DNA of 64,000 bases, from positions 431,260 to 495,259 of the forward strand of contig NZ_SHKX01000011.1 of the NCBI RefSeq assembly GCF_004217445.1. Direction: 5' to 3'. Of this stretch, positions 44,495 to 54,235 are shown piece by piece (the first letter of the stretch is position 1; the number at the start of each line of letters is the position of its first letter). The position numbers and the translations under genes were made by a program. This stretch comes from Fluviicoccus keumensis (GTDB taxonomy: Bacteria > Pseudomonadota > Gammaproteobacteria > Pseudomonadales > Moraxellaceae). The notes under the pieces are model-generated. The model ran no database searches, was not told the DNA's origin, and saw only the letters and a program-made list of their open reading frames with translations.

Positions 44495-47400
44495 ATGCAA
44501 AAGGCCGCCTTTTTCGCCGCCCTCGACACCTGCCTGGTCGCTGACCGTCCGCGCCTCATCGGTCGCTGGCAGCGGTTGCGCGGCGTCGCCCCCGAGAAAC
44601 GCGAGGAGGCGGTCGCGCAACTGCAGGGACTGATCGAACAATCCCAGGCCCGCGTCGCCAAGCGCAACGCGGGTCTTCCGGATATCCGCCTCAACGATGA
44701 CCTGCCGGTCAGCGCCCGTGCCAATGACATCATCGCGGCCATTCGTGAGCATCAGGTGGTGGTGGTCGCCGGGGAAACCGGTTCCGGCAAGACCACGCAA
44801 CTGCCGAAACTGTGCCTGCTGGCCGGTCGCGGCCGTACCGGGTATATCGGCCACACCCAGCCGCGACGGCTCGCGGCGCGCAGCGTTGCGGCGCGCATTG
44901 CCGAGGAACTGGGCAGCCCGCTGGGCGAGGTTGTCGGCTTCAAGGTGCGTTTCAGCGAGGCCATCAACCCCGACGGCTACGTCAAGCTGATGACCGACGG
45001 CATCCTGCTGGCGGAACTGACCGGCGACCGCTATCTCAATGCCTACGACACCCTGATCATCGACGAGGCGCACGAACGCAGCCTCAATATTGATTTCCTG
45101 CTCGGGTACCTGCGGCAACTGCTGGACAAGCGCCCCGACCTGAAAGTGGTGATTACCTCCGCGACGCTGGATGTGGAACGCTTCAGCCGTCACTTCAACA
45201 ACGCGCCGGTCATCAATGTCGAGGGCCGCACCTTCCCGGTGGAGGTGCTGTACCGGCCCATTTCCGAAGAGCCGGTCAAGTCCGACGAGGACGACAGCTT
45301 CGAACAGCTGGAAGACGCCTTGCCGCGCGCGGTGCTGGCGGCGGTGGAGGAGTGCGTGGAGCATGGCCGTCGCTCCGGGCGGCCGGGGCACGGCGATATC
45401 CTGATTTTCGCCAGCACCGAGCGGGAAATCCGTGAACTGGCGGAAACCTTGCGCAAGTACGGCCCGCAACATACGGAGGTGCTGCCGCTGTACGCGCGTT
45501 TGTCGCTGAACGAGCAGCAGAAGATTTTCCACCCGACCGGCAAGGGACGCCGCATCGTCATCGCCACCAACGTCGCGGAAACCTCGCTGACGGTGCCGAA
45601 CATTTATTATGTGATCGACCCCGGTTTTGCCCGCATCAGCCGCTATTCCTACCGTTCACGGGTGCAGCGGCTGCCGATCGAGGCGGTGTCGCAAGCGGCG
45701 GCGAACCAGCGCAAGGGGCGTTGCGGCCGTATCGCGCCCGGTATCTGCATCCGTTTGTACAGTGAAGAGGATTTTCTGGGCCGTCCGGAGTTTACCGAGC
45801 CGGAAATCCGCCGCACCCACCTCGCGTCCGTGATCCTGCAAATGCACTCCCTGGGGTTGGGGGACATCAGCCAGTTCCCGTTTGTGGAGCCGCCGGATAG
45901 CCGCTTCATCAACGACGGCGTGCGCGTGCTGGAAGAATTGGGCGCGCTGGGTGATGACCACAAGCTGACCAATCTCGGTCGTCAGTTGAGCCGCTTCCCG
46001 CTCGATCCGCGTCTGGCGCGGATGATCATTGCCGGAGCGCACAACGGCTGTCTGGACGAAATGCTGATCATCGTCAGCGCCATCAGCGTGCAGGACCCGC
46101 GCGAGCGTCCGCCGGAAAAGCAGACACAGGCCGACCAGAAACATGCGCTGTTCCGCGAGCCGGACTCCGATTTCCTGTTCTATGTGAAGCTGTGGCGCAG
46201 CTTCGAGGAAGTGCGGGGCGACCTGAGTGAAAACCAGCGGCGGCAATGGGCGAAGACGCACTTCATTTCCTACCTGCGCTTGCGCGAATGGAAGGAAACG
46301 CATCATCAGCTGTTGATCGTCTGCAAGGAGTTCAACCTGATTCGCAACAGCGAGCCGGCGAACTACGAAACCATTCACCGCGCCTTGCTGTCCGGCCTGC
46401 TGGCGCAGATCGCGCACAAGGGCGATGACCGCGAGTTCATTGCTGCCCGCAACCAGAAGGCGAAGATTTTCCCCGGTTCGATCCTGCACAAGAAGTCGCC
46501 GCCGTGGGTGATGGCCTCGGAAGTGGTGGAAACCAGCCAGGTCTACCTGCGCACCGTCGCCAAGGTGGAGCCGGAGTGGATCGAGCAGGAAGGCAAGCAC
46601 CTGCTGAAACACCATGTCTTCGAGCCGCACTGGGAAAAGGGGCAGGGCCGGGTAATGGCCTACGAGCAGTTGTCGCTGTTCGGGCTGATCGTCAATCCCA
46701 AGCGCAAGCTGAGCTACGAGAAGGTGAATCCGGTCGAGGCGCGGGAAATCTTCATTCGCAGCGCGCTGGTGGAAGGCGACATCAACCTGAAAGCGGCTTT
46801 CCTCAAGCACAACCGGCAACTGGTGGATGACATCACCCGTGTCGAGGACAAGGTGCGGCGTCGCGACCTGCTGGTGGATGACGAAGTGCTTTATGCCTTC
46901 TATGACCGGCTGCTGCCGCTGACCATCGCCAATGCCCGCGCCTTTGACGGCTGGCGGCATGACGAGGAGCGTCAGCATCCCGAAATCCTGTTCCTGAAAC
47001 CGGAAGACCTGCTGACCGGCGACAGCCTGCCCGCGATTGATGAATATCCCGATCAGCTGGATATCAGCGGCTTGCTGTTGCCGTTGAGCTATCGTTTCGA
47101 TCCCAGCACGGAAGAAGACGGCGTGACCGTCAGCGTGCCGTACACGGTGTTGCCGCAGATTTCGGCGGCGACCCTGTCGTGGCTGGTGCCCGGACTGCTG
47201 GCCGACAAGGTGGAAGCGCTGCTGAAGGCCTTGCCGAAAGCCTTGCGGCGGCAACTGGTGCCGGTGCCGGACACGGTGAAGTTTGTGCTGGAGAAGCTGG
47301 CTGGCAAGGAGCATTCGGCCGCCCTGGAAAGCGTGCTCAGCCAGATCCTGATGCTGAAAGGCCTGCGGGTGACGGCGGAAGACTGGCGGGATGCGCTGCA

Positions 47401-48376
47401 GCAGCTTCCGGTCTATTGCCGCTTCAACCTGCGCGTGGTCGATGAAAAGGGCAAGACGCTGGCGACCGGCCGGGATCTGGAGGAGCTGCGCATCAAGTTT
47501 GCCGGGCAGAAAGTGACCGTGCAGCCGGTCACGGACGCGCTGATGACGACTTTCCCCGAAAGCATTCCGCCGGTGATGGAAAAGAAGGTGGCGGGCCTGC
47601 CGTCGCGCAGTTATGCGGCGCTGGTGGCGGGGGAGAAGGGCGTCAGCCTGCAATACCTGAGCAGCGAGGCCGAGGCGCAGCGCGAGCACCATCTCGGCAT
47701 GGTCTGGCTCTGCAAGCACCAGTACGCGGCCGAGTTGAAACAGATCCGGAAATACATCACTCCGGCGCTGACGCTGGATTACGCGGCGTTTGGCAACAAG
47801 CAGCAGCTGGAGGAACAGGCGGTCAACGCGGTGTTATGCACGGTCTGCACCCCGGTGCAGGCCTATACCCGCGCCGCCTACGACGCCTGGCTGGCCGGGC
47901 TGCGGCCGCGTTTGCTGAGCGAAGCGGCCAGGCTGGTGCAGCAACTCGCCGACACCTACAAGGCATGGCGGGAAGTGCAGAAGGAATTGCAGGCAGTACG
48001 GCAGGCGGTCTTTGCGTCCGCCGTGGAGGACATCAAGGCGCAGCTGGAAGCGCTGCATCCGGCCACCTTCGCGGCGGAAGTGCCTTATCCGCGCTGGAAG
48101 GAATACGCCCGTTACCTGAAGGCGGTGCAACTGCGCCTGCAACGGTTGCCGAACAACCTGCTGCGGGATACGCAGGGCACGCAGGACATGCAACGGCGCT
48201 GGAAGGCGCTGCAACAGAAGCGCACCGACCGCATCGCCCGCGGCCTGCCGCTGGAGCCGGTGGAAGAATACCGCTGGCTGCTGGAGGAATACCGCATTTC
48301 GCTGTTCTCGCAGCCGATGAAGACGGCGGTGCCGGTTTCCGCACAGCGCTTGGACAAGATGTGGGCCGAACTCTGA
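44495..48376 (+). CDS. hrpA: ATP-dependent RNA helicase HrpA
   Basis: A 1293-residue DEAH-box helicase, of the usual HrpA length. Walker A is GETGSGKTTQ (93-102), the DEAH box is in LIIDEAHERSLNIDF, and motif III SAT and motif VI (QRKGRCGR) follow. After the helicase core come the HA2/OB parts and the long HrpA-specific C-terminal region. In E. coli, HrpA has been linked to mRNA processing and ribosome rescue. No neighbouring gene shares an obvious process. Confidence 0.95.
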   Translation: MQKAAFFAALDTCLVADRPRLIGRWQRLRGVAPEKREEAVAQLQGLIEQSQARVAKRNAGLPDIRLNDDLPVSARANDIIAAIREHQVVVVAGETGSGKTTQLPKLCLLAGRGRTGYIGHTQPRRLAARSVAARIAEELGSPLGEVVGFKVRFSEAINPDGYVKLMTDGILLAELTGDRYLNAYDTLIIDEAHERSLNIDFLLGYLRQLLDKRPDLKVVITSATLDVERFSRHFNNAPVINVEGRTFPVEVLYRPISEEPVKSDEDDSFEQLEDALPRAVLAAVEECVEHGRRSGRPGHGDILIFASTEREIRELAETLRKYGPQHTEVLPLYARLSLNEQQKIFHPTGKGRRIVIATNVAETSLTVPNIYYVIDPGFARISRYSYRSRVQRLPIEAVSQAAANQRKGRCGRIAPGICIRLYSEEDFLGRPEFTEPEIRRTHLASVILQMHSLGLGDISQFPFVEPPDSRFINDGVRVLEELGALGDDHKLTNLGRQLSRFPLDPRLARMIIAGAHNGCLDEMLIIVSAISVQDPRERPPEKQTQADQKHALFREPDSDFLFYVKLWRSFEEVRGDLSENQRRQWAKTHFISYLRLREWKETHHQLLIVCKEFNLIRNSEPANYETIHRALLSGLLAQIAHKGDDREFIAARNQKAKIFPGSILHKKSPPWVMASEVVETSQVYLRTVAKVEPEWIEQEGKHLLKHHVFEPHWEKGQGRVMAYEQLSLFGLIVNPKRKLSYEKVNPVEAREIFIRSALVEGDINLKAAFLKHNRQLVDDITRVEDKVRRRDLLVDDEVLYAFYDRLLPLTIANARAFDGWRHDEERQHPEILFLKPEDLLTGDSLPAIDEYPDQLDISGLLLPLSYRFDPSTEEDGVTVSVPYTVLPQISAATLSWLVPGLLADKVEALLKALPKALRRQLVPVPDTVKFVLEKLAGKEHSAALESVLSQILMLKGLRVTAEDWRDALQQLPVYCRFNLRVVDEKGKTLATGRDLEELRIKFAGQKVTVQPVTDALMTTFPESIPPVMEKKVAGLPSRSYAALVAGEKGVSLQYLSSEAEAQREHHLGMVWLCKHQYAAELKQIRKYITPALTLDYAAFGNKQQLEEQAVNAVLCTVCTPVQAYTRAAYDAWLAGLRPRLLSEAARLVQQLADTYKAWREVQKELQAVRQAVFASAVEDIKAQLEALHPATFAAEVPYPRWKEYARYLKAVQLRLQRLPNNLLRDTQGTQDMQRRWKALQQKRTDRIARGLPLEPVEEYRWLLEEYRISLFSQPMKTAVPVSAQRLDKMWAEL

Positions 48377-48543
48377 CCATCAGTCTTGCCGTTTGTCCGA
48401 CAAAGCCCTTGCCAGCCTGACAGCTTTGAGGCAAATTGTTACACTTTTGCGGACGGCCGTACCACGGTCGCCCGTCCTGCCTGCCTGCGACCGGTTGACA
48501 ATCGCCGTGCCGCCCCAAATCGCCACCCGCGAGGAGTTGATGG

Positions 48544-49665
48544 ATGAAGAAGGTCCTGATCAGTGGAACCGGTCTGTTCACCCCGAGTGAAAGCATCAGC
48601 AACGAAGAGCTGGTGGAATCGCTGAATGCCTATGCCGAGCTGTTCAATACCCGTAACGCCGAGGCCATCGAGCGCGGCGAACTGCAGCCGGTGAAGGGTT
48701 CCACCCCGGAATTCATTGAAAAGGCCTCGGGCATCAAGTCCCGCTTCGTGATCAACAAGTCCGGCGTGCTGGATCCCGAGCGCATGTACCCGATCATTGC
48801 CGAGCGCAGTGATGAGGAACAATCGCTGCAATGCGAGATGGCGGTGAAGGCCATTGCCGGCGCGCTGGAACAATCCGGCAAGACGGCGGCCGACATCGAC
48901 ATGATCATTGTCGCCTGCTCGAACATGCAGCGTCCGTACCCGGCGATGTCGATCGAAATCCAGAACGCCATCAGCGCCAAGGGTTTTGCCTTCGACATGA
49001 ACGTGGCCTGTTCTTCCGCCACCTTCGGCCTGCAAACCGCCGCCGACGCCATTCGCAGCGGCTCCGCGAAGTGCGTACTGATGGTGAACCCGGAAATCTG
49101 TTCCGGCCACCTGGAATGGCGTGACCGCGACTGTCACTTCATTTTCGGTGATGTCTGCACGGCGGTGATTCTGGAAACCGCCGACACCTGCACCAATCCG
49201 GAAGCGTGGGAAATTGTCGGCACCAAGCTGCAAACCCAGTTCAGCAACAATATCCGCAACAACTTCGGCTTCCTGAACCGCTGCGATGAAAGCGGTGTCG
49301 GCGCGCGTGACAAGCTGTTCCGTCAGGAAGGCCGCAAGGTGTTCAAGGAAGTCTGCCCGATGGTGGCGGAACAGATTACCCAGCACCTGGGCGAACTGAA
49401 CCTGCAGGCCGCGGAACTGAAGCGGATGTGGCTGCACCAGGCCAACAGCAGTATGAACGCGCTGATTGCCCGCAAGGTGCTGGACCGCGATCCGACCCTG
49501 GAAGAAGCGCCGATCATCCTCGACCGATATGCCAACACCAGCTCCGCCGGTTCGATCATTGCATTCCACCTGCATCGCGACAATCTCGCCAAGGGCGATC
49601 TGGGCGTGATCTGTTCATTCGGCGCGGGGTATTCGATCGGCAGCGTCATGATCCGTAAAGTCTGA
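48544..49665 (+). CDS. Beta-ketoacyl-ACP synthase III-like enzyme
   Basis: A 373-residue thiolase-fold condensing enzyme of the FabH type. The catalytic triad is intact: Cys156 in NVACSSATFG, His298 in LHQAN, and Asn331 in YANTSSAGS. It is longer than standard FabH (about 320) because of an insertion near residues 25-85. It is a lone gene with a GAGGAG ribosome site, away from any fab cluster, so it may be a second initiating synthase or act on a special acyl primer. The product name KAS III is safe; the exact role is not. Confidence 0.85.
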   Translation: MKKVLISGTGLFTPSESISNEELVESLNAYAELFNTRNAEAIERGELQPVKGSTPEFIEKASGIKSRFVINKSGVLDPERMYPIIAERSDEEQSLQCEMAVKAIAGALEQSGKTAADIDMIIVACSNMQRPYPAMSIEIQNAISAKGFAFDMNVACSSATFGLQTAADAIRSGSAKCVLMVNPEICSGHLEWRDRDCHFIFGDVCTAVILETADTCTNPEAWEIVGTKLQTQFSNNIRNNFGFLNRCDESGVGARDKLFRQEGRKVFKEVCPMVAEQITQHLGELNLQAAELKRMWLHQANSSMNALIARKVLDRDPTLEEAPIILDRYANTSSAGSIIAFHLHRDNLAKGDLGVICSFGAGYSIGSVMIRKV

Positions 49666-49683
49666 CGCTTCCTTGATGTGACA

Positions 49684-49708
49684 AGCCCCGCATTGCCGGG
49701 GCTTTTTA
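49684..49708 (+). terminator. Intrinsic terminator after the KAS III gene
   Basis: Stem AGCCCCG / CGGGGCT (49684-49690, 49697-49703) followed by five T. Confidence 0.9.
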
Positions 49709-49760
49709 TGGTGAATACGTAGGCGGCAACTGCAATCGCTTGTCGGTCAGCGACAGGGCT

Positions 49761-50999
49761 TCAGGGCGCATCCTCGCCGGGAAGGCCTGATGGCTCGGCG
49801 GGTCGATAGTCCTTGAAGTCGGGATTTTCCAGCCATTCCTTCGGAATGGCGGTTTCGCTGTCTTCCTCTCCCTTGATGTTTTTGCCGAAACGCATTTGGC
49901 CTTCAAAGGCGAGCGATTTCAGACTGAGATCAAGGGACTCTTTACCCCGCGCGATATGGATCTTGGCCGGAAAATTGCGATGTTCTGGCGCCAGCCAGAC
50001 ATCAACCTCAAAAGGCGAGCCCTCCAGGCTTTGTCCGCGAATATGCAGGGTTTTGAGTTCGCCGCCCGGCAGTTTCAGGCGCTCTTCGCCCACCAGCTCC
50101 AGCCGGGCGCGGGAAACCCGGGTGCCCGTGGTGAAAAAAAGATCCACCGGTTCCCCGGTAAAGGCCACAGCCAATTGGTAACTCAGACTCCACGGATCAT
50201 AGATCGTGGTGGTCATGATCTCCGCCTTTTCCCGATCCGGCTTGCCATAGTGGATGACGCCCGCGCTGTAGTCAAAGTTGGCAAAGCGCAGCAGTTTCTT
50301 GTTCATCATCACCCGGTATTCACTGGGCTGCAGGCCGCTGTCGGGCGTAATGCCGCCCACGGAGTTCATGCGGAATTTCATGCCGATGAACGTGCTGACG
50401 TTTTCAATGCTGTATTCGTAGCCTTCCATGCGCCATACATGTTCCACATCGACCTTGATGCCCTCCACGGATGCCCGGTAGCGGGCTCTCAGTTCAGCAG
50501 GAAACGAGGGCGGCGGTTCGTACTTCGGGGCCGGTGGGGCCGTGGCGACGGGAACGGCGGGCTGCGAAACGGGTGCGACTGTCGGAGCCGCTTCCGGTAA
50601 AGCATCGCCTGCGGGCGGCGGCGGCGCCACAGCCAACGCCGTGTCGGTGGTGATGGCGGCGACAGCGGCTGCCGGTTTGGCCCGGGCGGTTTTCGGCTCG
50701 GGATGAGAAATATCAGACGCCTTTTTGGGGGCGGCGGCCGGTTTTGGCGGCTCTTCGAAGGTCAGGGTAACCTGCGGTCTGCCCGGGGTGCCGGCAGGCC
50801 GGGCAGAGGGCATCACCGACAACCGGACCTTGGGAACAACATGGGCCTTTTTGCGGTCCAGGACACGATCAGGGTCTTCGGGGCGAAGCATGTCGGTCAG
50901 GGACGCAAGCTCGCCATCCCACAGCATGGCCAGATGCGCCAACAGGGACAGCAACAGGGCTGTCCCCAAGGTATGGCGTCTGAACCAGGCGGCGGTCAC
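49761..50999 (-). CDS. DUF3108 domain protein with TonB-like N-terminal half
   Basis: A 412-residue protein. An N-terminal membrane anchor (about 9-28) is followed by a long Pro/Ala/Lys-rich stretch (about 40-165), a layout like TonB or TolA. The C-terminal half (about 170-400) is a beta-rich DUF3108-type domain (RASVEGIKVDVEHVWRM, then GVIHYGKPDREKAEIMTTTIYDPWSLSYQLAV). The start is GTG at 50999, nine bases after the hemL stop; no nearby ATG exists. It is expected in the periplasm, anchored in the inner membrane. Function unknown. Confidence 0.78.
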   Translation of the reverse strand: MTAAWFRRHTLGTALLLSLLAHLAMLWDGELASLTDMLRPEDPDRVLDRKKAHVVPKVRLSVMPSARPAGTPGRPQVTLTFEEPPKPAAAPKKASDISHPEPKTARAKPAAAVAAITTDTALAVAPPPPAGDALPEAAPTVAPVSQPAVPVATAPPAPKYEPPPSFPAELRARYRASVEGIKVDVEHVWRMEGYEYSIENVSTFIGMKFRMNSVGGITPDSGLQPSEYRVMMNKKLLRFANFDYSAGVIHYGKPDREKAEIMTTTIYDPWSLSYQLAVAFTGEPVDLFFTTGTRVSRARLELVGEERLKLPGGELKTLHIRGQSLEGSPFEVDVWLAPEHRNFPAKIHIARGKESLDLSLKSLAFEGQMRFGKNIKGEEDSETAIPKEWLENPDFKDYRPAEPSGLPGEDAP

Positions 51000-51008
51000 C
51001 GGGAATGC

Positions 51009-52295
51009 TCAGCGCACCAGGCGAGCGAAGGCCCGCTCGGCGGCATCCAGAGTGCGCTGGATGTCGGCATCGGTATGGGCGCTGGAGATGAAACCGGCCT
51101 CGAACGCCGACGGAGCAAGGTAGACGCCTTCATCCAGCATGGCGTGGAAGAACTGCTTGAAGTGCTCGATGTTGCAGGTGGTGGCTTCGGCGTAGCTGCG
51201 CACGACTTTCTTGTCGGTGAAGAAAATGCCGAACATCGCCCCGACCTGTGCGGTAGTGAACGGGATGCCCGCCGCGTCGGCGCGGGCCTGCAGGCCGCTG
51301 AGCAGGGATGCCAGCTTGGTGGTCAGGTTGTCGTAGAAGCCGGGCGCGCTGATCAGATCGAGCATGGCCAGACCGGCCTTCATCGCCAGCGGATTACCGG
51401 ACAGCGTGCCCGCCTGATAGACCGGGCCCAGCGGCGCGATGCACTCCATGATTTCGCGCTTGCCGCCGAACGCGCCGACCGGCAGGCCCGCGCCGATGAT
51501 CTTGCCCAGCGTCGTCAGGTCGGGAGTGATGCCGTAGTAGGCCTGCGCGCCGCCCAGCGCGACGCGGAAGCCGGTCATCACCTCATCAAAGATCAGCACC
51601 GCGCCATAGCGCGTGCACAGGTCGCGCATGGCGTGCAGGAATTCGGGCGTGGGCGCGATCAGGTTCATGTTGCCCGCTACCGGTTCGACGATGACGCAGG
51701 CGATTTCCTCGCCCAGCTCGCCGAACAGCTTCATCAGCGCTTCGTGGTCGTTGTAGGGGAGGGTCAGGGTGTGTTTGGCGAGATCGGCGGGAACACCGGG
51801 CGAGGTCGGAACGCCCAGCGTCAGCATGCCGGAACCGGCCTTGACCAGCAGCGAGTCGGCATGACCGTGATAACAGCCTTCGAACTTGACCAGCTTGTCG
51901 CGGCCGGTGAAACCGCGCGCCAGTCGGATGGCGCTCATGGTGGCTTCGGTGCCGGAGCTGACCATGCGCACCATGTCCATCGACGGCAGGATCTCGCAGA
52001 CGCGGTCAGCCATGGTGATTTCGGTTTCGGTGGGCGCGCCGAAGCTGAGGCCGTTCTCGGCGGCCAGCTGCACGGCCTTGATGATGTCCGGGTGGGCATG
52101 ACCCAGGATCATCGGTCCCCAGGAACCGACGTAATCCACGTATTGCTTGCCGTCCGCGTCCCAGAGGTAGGCGCCCTTGCCCTTGTTGAAGAAGACCGGG
52201 GTGCCGCCGACCCCCTTGAAGGCGCGGACGGGGGAATTCACGCCGCCGGGAATGTGCTTGCAGGCGGCGGTGAAAAGTTCCTGGTTACGGCTCAT
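51009..52295 (-). CDS. hemL: Glutamate-1-semialdehyde 2,1-aminomutase
   Basis: A 428-residue pyridoxal-phosphate enzyme that makes 5-aminolevulinate in the C5 heme pathway. The PLP lysine is Lys265 in TTLGKIIGAG. FDEVMTGFRVA and the YHGHADSLLVKAGSG segment are family signatures. The start is ATG 52295; a GTG at 52304 would add three residues. It lies in a minus-strand series hemJ-thiD-thiE-hemL; hemL next to thiE/thiD is common in beta- and gammaproteobacteria. Confidence 0.97.
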   Translation of the reverse strand: MSRNQELFTAACKHIPGGVNSPVRAFKGVGGTPVFFNKGKGAYLWDADGKQYVDYVGSWGPMILGHAHPDIIKAVQLAAENGLSFGAPTETEITMADRVCEILPSMDMVRMVSSGTEATMSAIRLARGFTGRDKLVKFEGCYHGHADSLLVKAGSGMLTLGVPTSPGVPADLAKHTLTLPYNDHEALMKLFGELGEEIACVIVEPVAGNMNLIAPTPEFLHAMRDLCTRYGAVLIFDEVMTGFRVALGGAQAYYGITPDLTTLGKIIGAGLPVGAFGGKREIMECIAPLGPVYQAGTLSGNPLAMKAGLAMLDLISAPGFYDNLTTKLASLLSGLQARADAAGIPFTTAQVGAMFGIFFTDKKVVRSYAEATTCNIEHFKQFFHAMLDEGVYLAPSAFEAGFISSAHTDADIQRTLDAAERAFARLVR

Positions 52296-52304
52296 GGTGT
52301 GCAC

Positions 52305-52919
52305 TCAGTCAAATAGCTGTTGGTAGACGGCGGTCCGCGCGCGGATATCGGGCAGGGGACGGCCGAAAATATCGTGGATGACCGCGAGGCAATCCGCCCC
52401 GGCGGCCAGCAATTCCGGGGCATTATCGGTGTTAATGCCGCCAATGGCCACTACCGGCAGGCCGAATCGCACTTTCGCCAACCCCAGGATGGCGGGGTCG
52501 GCCCGATGCGCGCCGGGCTTGGTGGCGGAAGGGTACATCGCGCCGAAAGCCAGGTAATCGGCGCCGCCCTGGACGGCTTCGGCAGCGTAACCCAGCGAGT
52601 CGTGGCAGGTAGCGCCGAGGATGGCGTCCGGCCCCAGCCGTTCCCGCGCCGCCGCCAGCGAGCCGTCGGTGCGGCCGAGGTGGACGCCGTCGGCGCCGAT
52701 GGCCAGCGCCAGGTCGACGTCGTCATTGATCAGCAGCGGGCGGTCATAACGGCGGCACAGGGCCAGCAGGCTGTGCGCCTCACTCAGCCGCCGGTCATGA
52801 TCGCCGGACTTGTCGCGGTACTGGACGATGGCCGCGCCCCCCTCCAGCGCCGCTTCCACCGCCGCCAGCAACAGGTCGCCGAGGCTGTTGTCGGTGATGA
52901 CATAAAGGCCGCGCGGCAT
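52305..52919 (-). CDS. thiE: Thiamine-phosphate synthase
   Basis: A 204-residue TIM-barrel enzyme joining HMP-pyrophosphate and thiazole phosphate into thiamine monophosphate. The signatures are LYVITD at the start, AIVQYRDKSGD, LLINDDVDLALAIGADGVHLG and VVAIGGINTDNAPEL. The start at 52919 is chosen because the extension upstream overlaps thiD. It begins two bases after the thiD stop, so the pair is coupled. Confidence 0.96.
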   Translation of the reverse strand: MPRGLYVITDNSLGDLLLAAVEAALEGGAAIVQYRDKSGDHDRRLSEAHSLLALCRRYDRPLLINDDVDLALAIGADGVHLGRTDGSLAAARERLGPDAILGATCHDSLGYAAEAVQGGADYLAFGAMYPSATKPGAHRADPAILGLAKVRFGLPVVAIGGINTDNAPELLAAGADCLAVIHDIFGRPLPDIRARTAVYQQLFD

Positions 52920-52921
52920 CT

Positions 52922-53698
52922 TCACGGAAAATCGCTCCGGATGCGCTTGGGAATGGCCTGGCCGTCGGCATGAGGCAGGTCGGCGTCGGCCAGCGTCGAT
53001 TGCAGCCAGACTTCCGCCCGGGTGATCGCCACTGGCAGCGTCAGCCCGCGCGCCAGACCGCCGGCAATGGCGGAGGCCAGCGTGCAGCCGGAACCGTGGT
53101 ATTCGTGCGGCAGGCGCGGCCACTGGCTGGTCTGAACGATTTTGCCGTCCACGGACAGGACATTGCGGATCATCGGTCCCGGTTCGTGGCCGCCTTTCAG
53201 CAGCACAGCTTTGGCTCCCAGTTCGTGCAGGCGGGCCAGTGCCTCGTCGAGGTTATCCCGCGCGGCCAGCCAGCGGGTTTCCAGGGAATTGGGCGTAATT
53301 ACAGCGGCATGGGCAAACAGCGAGGCCAGTTCCGTCACCATGCGCGGGTCAGCCAGAGAGCCGCCGCTGTTGGCGGCCAGCACCGGGTCCAGCACCAGCG
53401 GAATCTGCGGATGGTCGGCGCAGACGCTCCGCACCATCGCCACCACCTCGGGGTTGGCCAGCATGCCGCACTTGATGGCGCGCACCGGCAGGTCGGCCAG
53501 CACCTTGTCGGCCTGCTGGCGCAGGAAGGCGGGGTCGATGGCCTGAAAGCCGTACACCCGGCGGGTATCCTGGATGGTGAGGGCGGTGCAGACGACGGCG
53601 GCATGCGCGCCTTGCGCCGCCACGGCTTCGATATCCGCCTGCAGCCCCGCGCCGCCGGAGGGGTCAAGGCCGCTGAAACAGAGGACGACGGGTCTCAT
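52922..53698 (-). CDS. thiD: Hydroxymethylpyrimidine kinase / phosphomethylpyrimidine kinase
   Basis: A 258-residue ribokinase-like enzyme that phosphorylates HMP twice for thiamine synthesis. CFSGLDPSGGAGLQADIEA (7-25) is the family N-terminus; LVLDPVLAANSGG and the late GSGCTLASAIAGGLARG anion-hole motif with its catalytic Asp/Cys region are present. The start at 53698 is selected; an in-frame extension runs into hemJ. Its product feeds ThiE. Confidence 0.96.
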   Translation of the reverse strand: MRPVVLCFSGLDPSGGAGLQADIEAVAAQGAHAAVVCTALTIQDTRRVYGFQAIDPAFLRQQADKVLADLPVRAIKCGMLANPEVVAMVRSVCADHPQIPLVLDPVLAANSGGSLADPRMVTELASLFAHAAVITPNSLETRWLAARDNLDEALARLHELGAKAVLLKGGHEPGPMIRNVLSVDGKIVQTSQWPRLPHEYHGSGCTLASAIAGGLARGLTLPVAITRAEVWLQSTLADADLPHADGQAIPKRIRSDFP

Positions 53699-53714
53699 CG
53701 GGATAATTTCCTTA

Positions 53715-54134
53715 TCAAAACGGTTTGACGACCACCAGAATGACAATCGCCACCAGCAGCAGCACCGGCAATTCGTTGAACACGCGGTAGAATTTGTGGC
53801 TGCGGGTATTCTTGTCGTCGCGCAACTGCTTCAGGTAATGACCGCACATCAGGTGATAAATGACCAACAGGACCACCAGCGTCAGCTTGGCGTGCAGCCA
53901 GCCGTTCTTCAGGTATTCCGGCACCAGCGCAACCATCCAGCCGCCAAAGACAACGGTCATCACCAGCGACGGCCACATGATGCCGCGATACAGTTTGCGC
54001 TCCATGATCTTGAAGCGGTCGGTGCTGATGCTGTCATGGCTCATGGCATGATAGACAAACAGGCGCGGCAGGTAAAAAAGACCGGCAAACCAACAGATTA
54101 CCGCAATGATATGCAGTGCTTTCAACCAGAGCAT
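53715..54134 (-). CDS. hemJ: Protoporphyrinogen oxidase HemJ
   Basis: A 139-residue membrane protein with four predicted helices. The conserved His in LWLKALHIIAVICWFAGLFYLPRLFVYH (His8) and a later HAKLTLV and KFYRVFNELP stretch are HemJ (UPF0093) signatures. HemJ oxidises protoporphyrinogen IX in bacteria that lack HemG/HemY. It is the first gene of the hemJ-thiD-thiE-hemL series and divergent from argC. Confidence 0.94.
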   Translation of the reverse strand: MLWLKALHIIAVICWFAGLFYLPRLFVYHAMSHDSISTDRFKIMERKLYRGIMWPSLVMTVVFGGWMVALVPEYLKNGWLHAKLTLVVLLVIYHLMCGHYLKQLRDDKNTRSHKFYRVFNELPVLLLVAIVILVVVKPF

Positions 54135-54235
54135 GAGCTGTATTCCCTGAACTTTCCGCTAGTTTAACAAAACCTTGCCTTTCCCAACGCCTGAACATAC
54201 CGGATAATTCCCGCATGTTTTTGGAGAGTAAGGTC

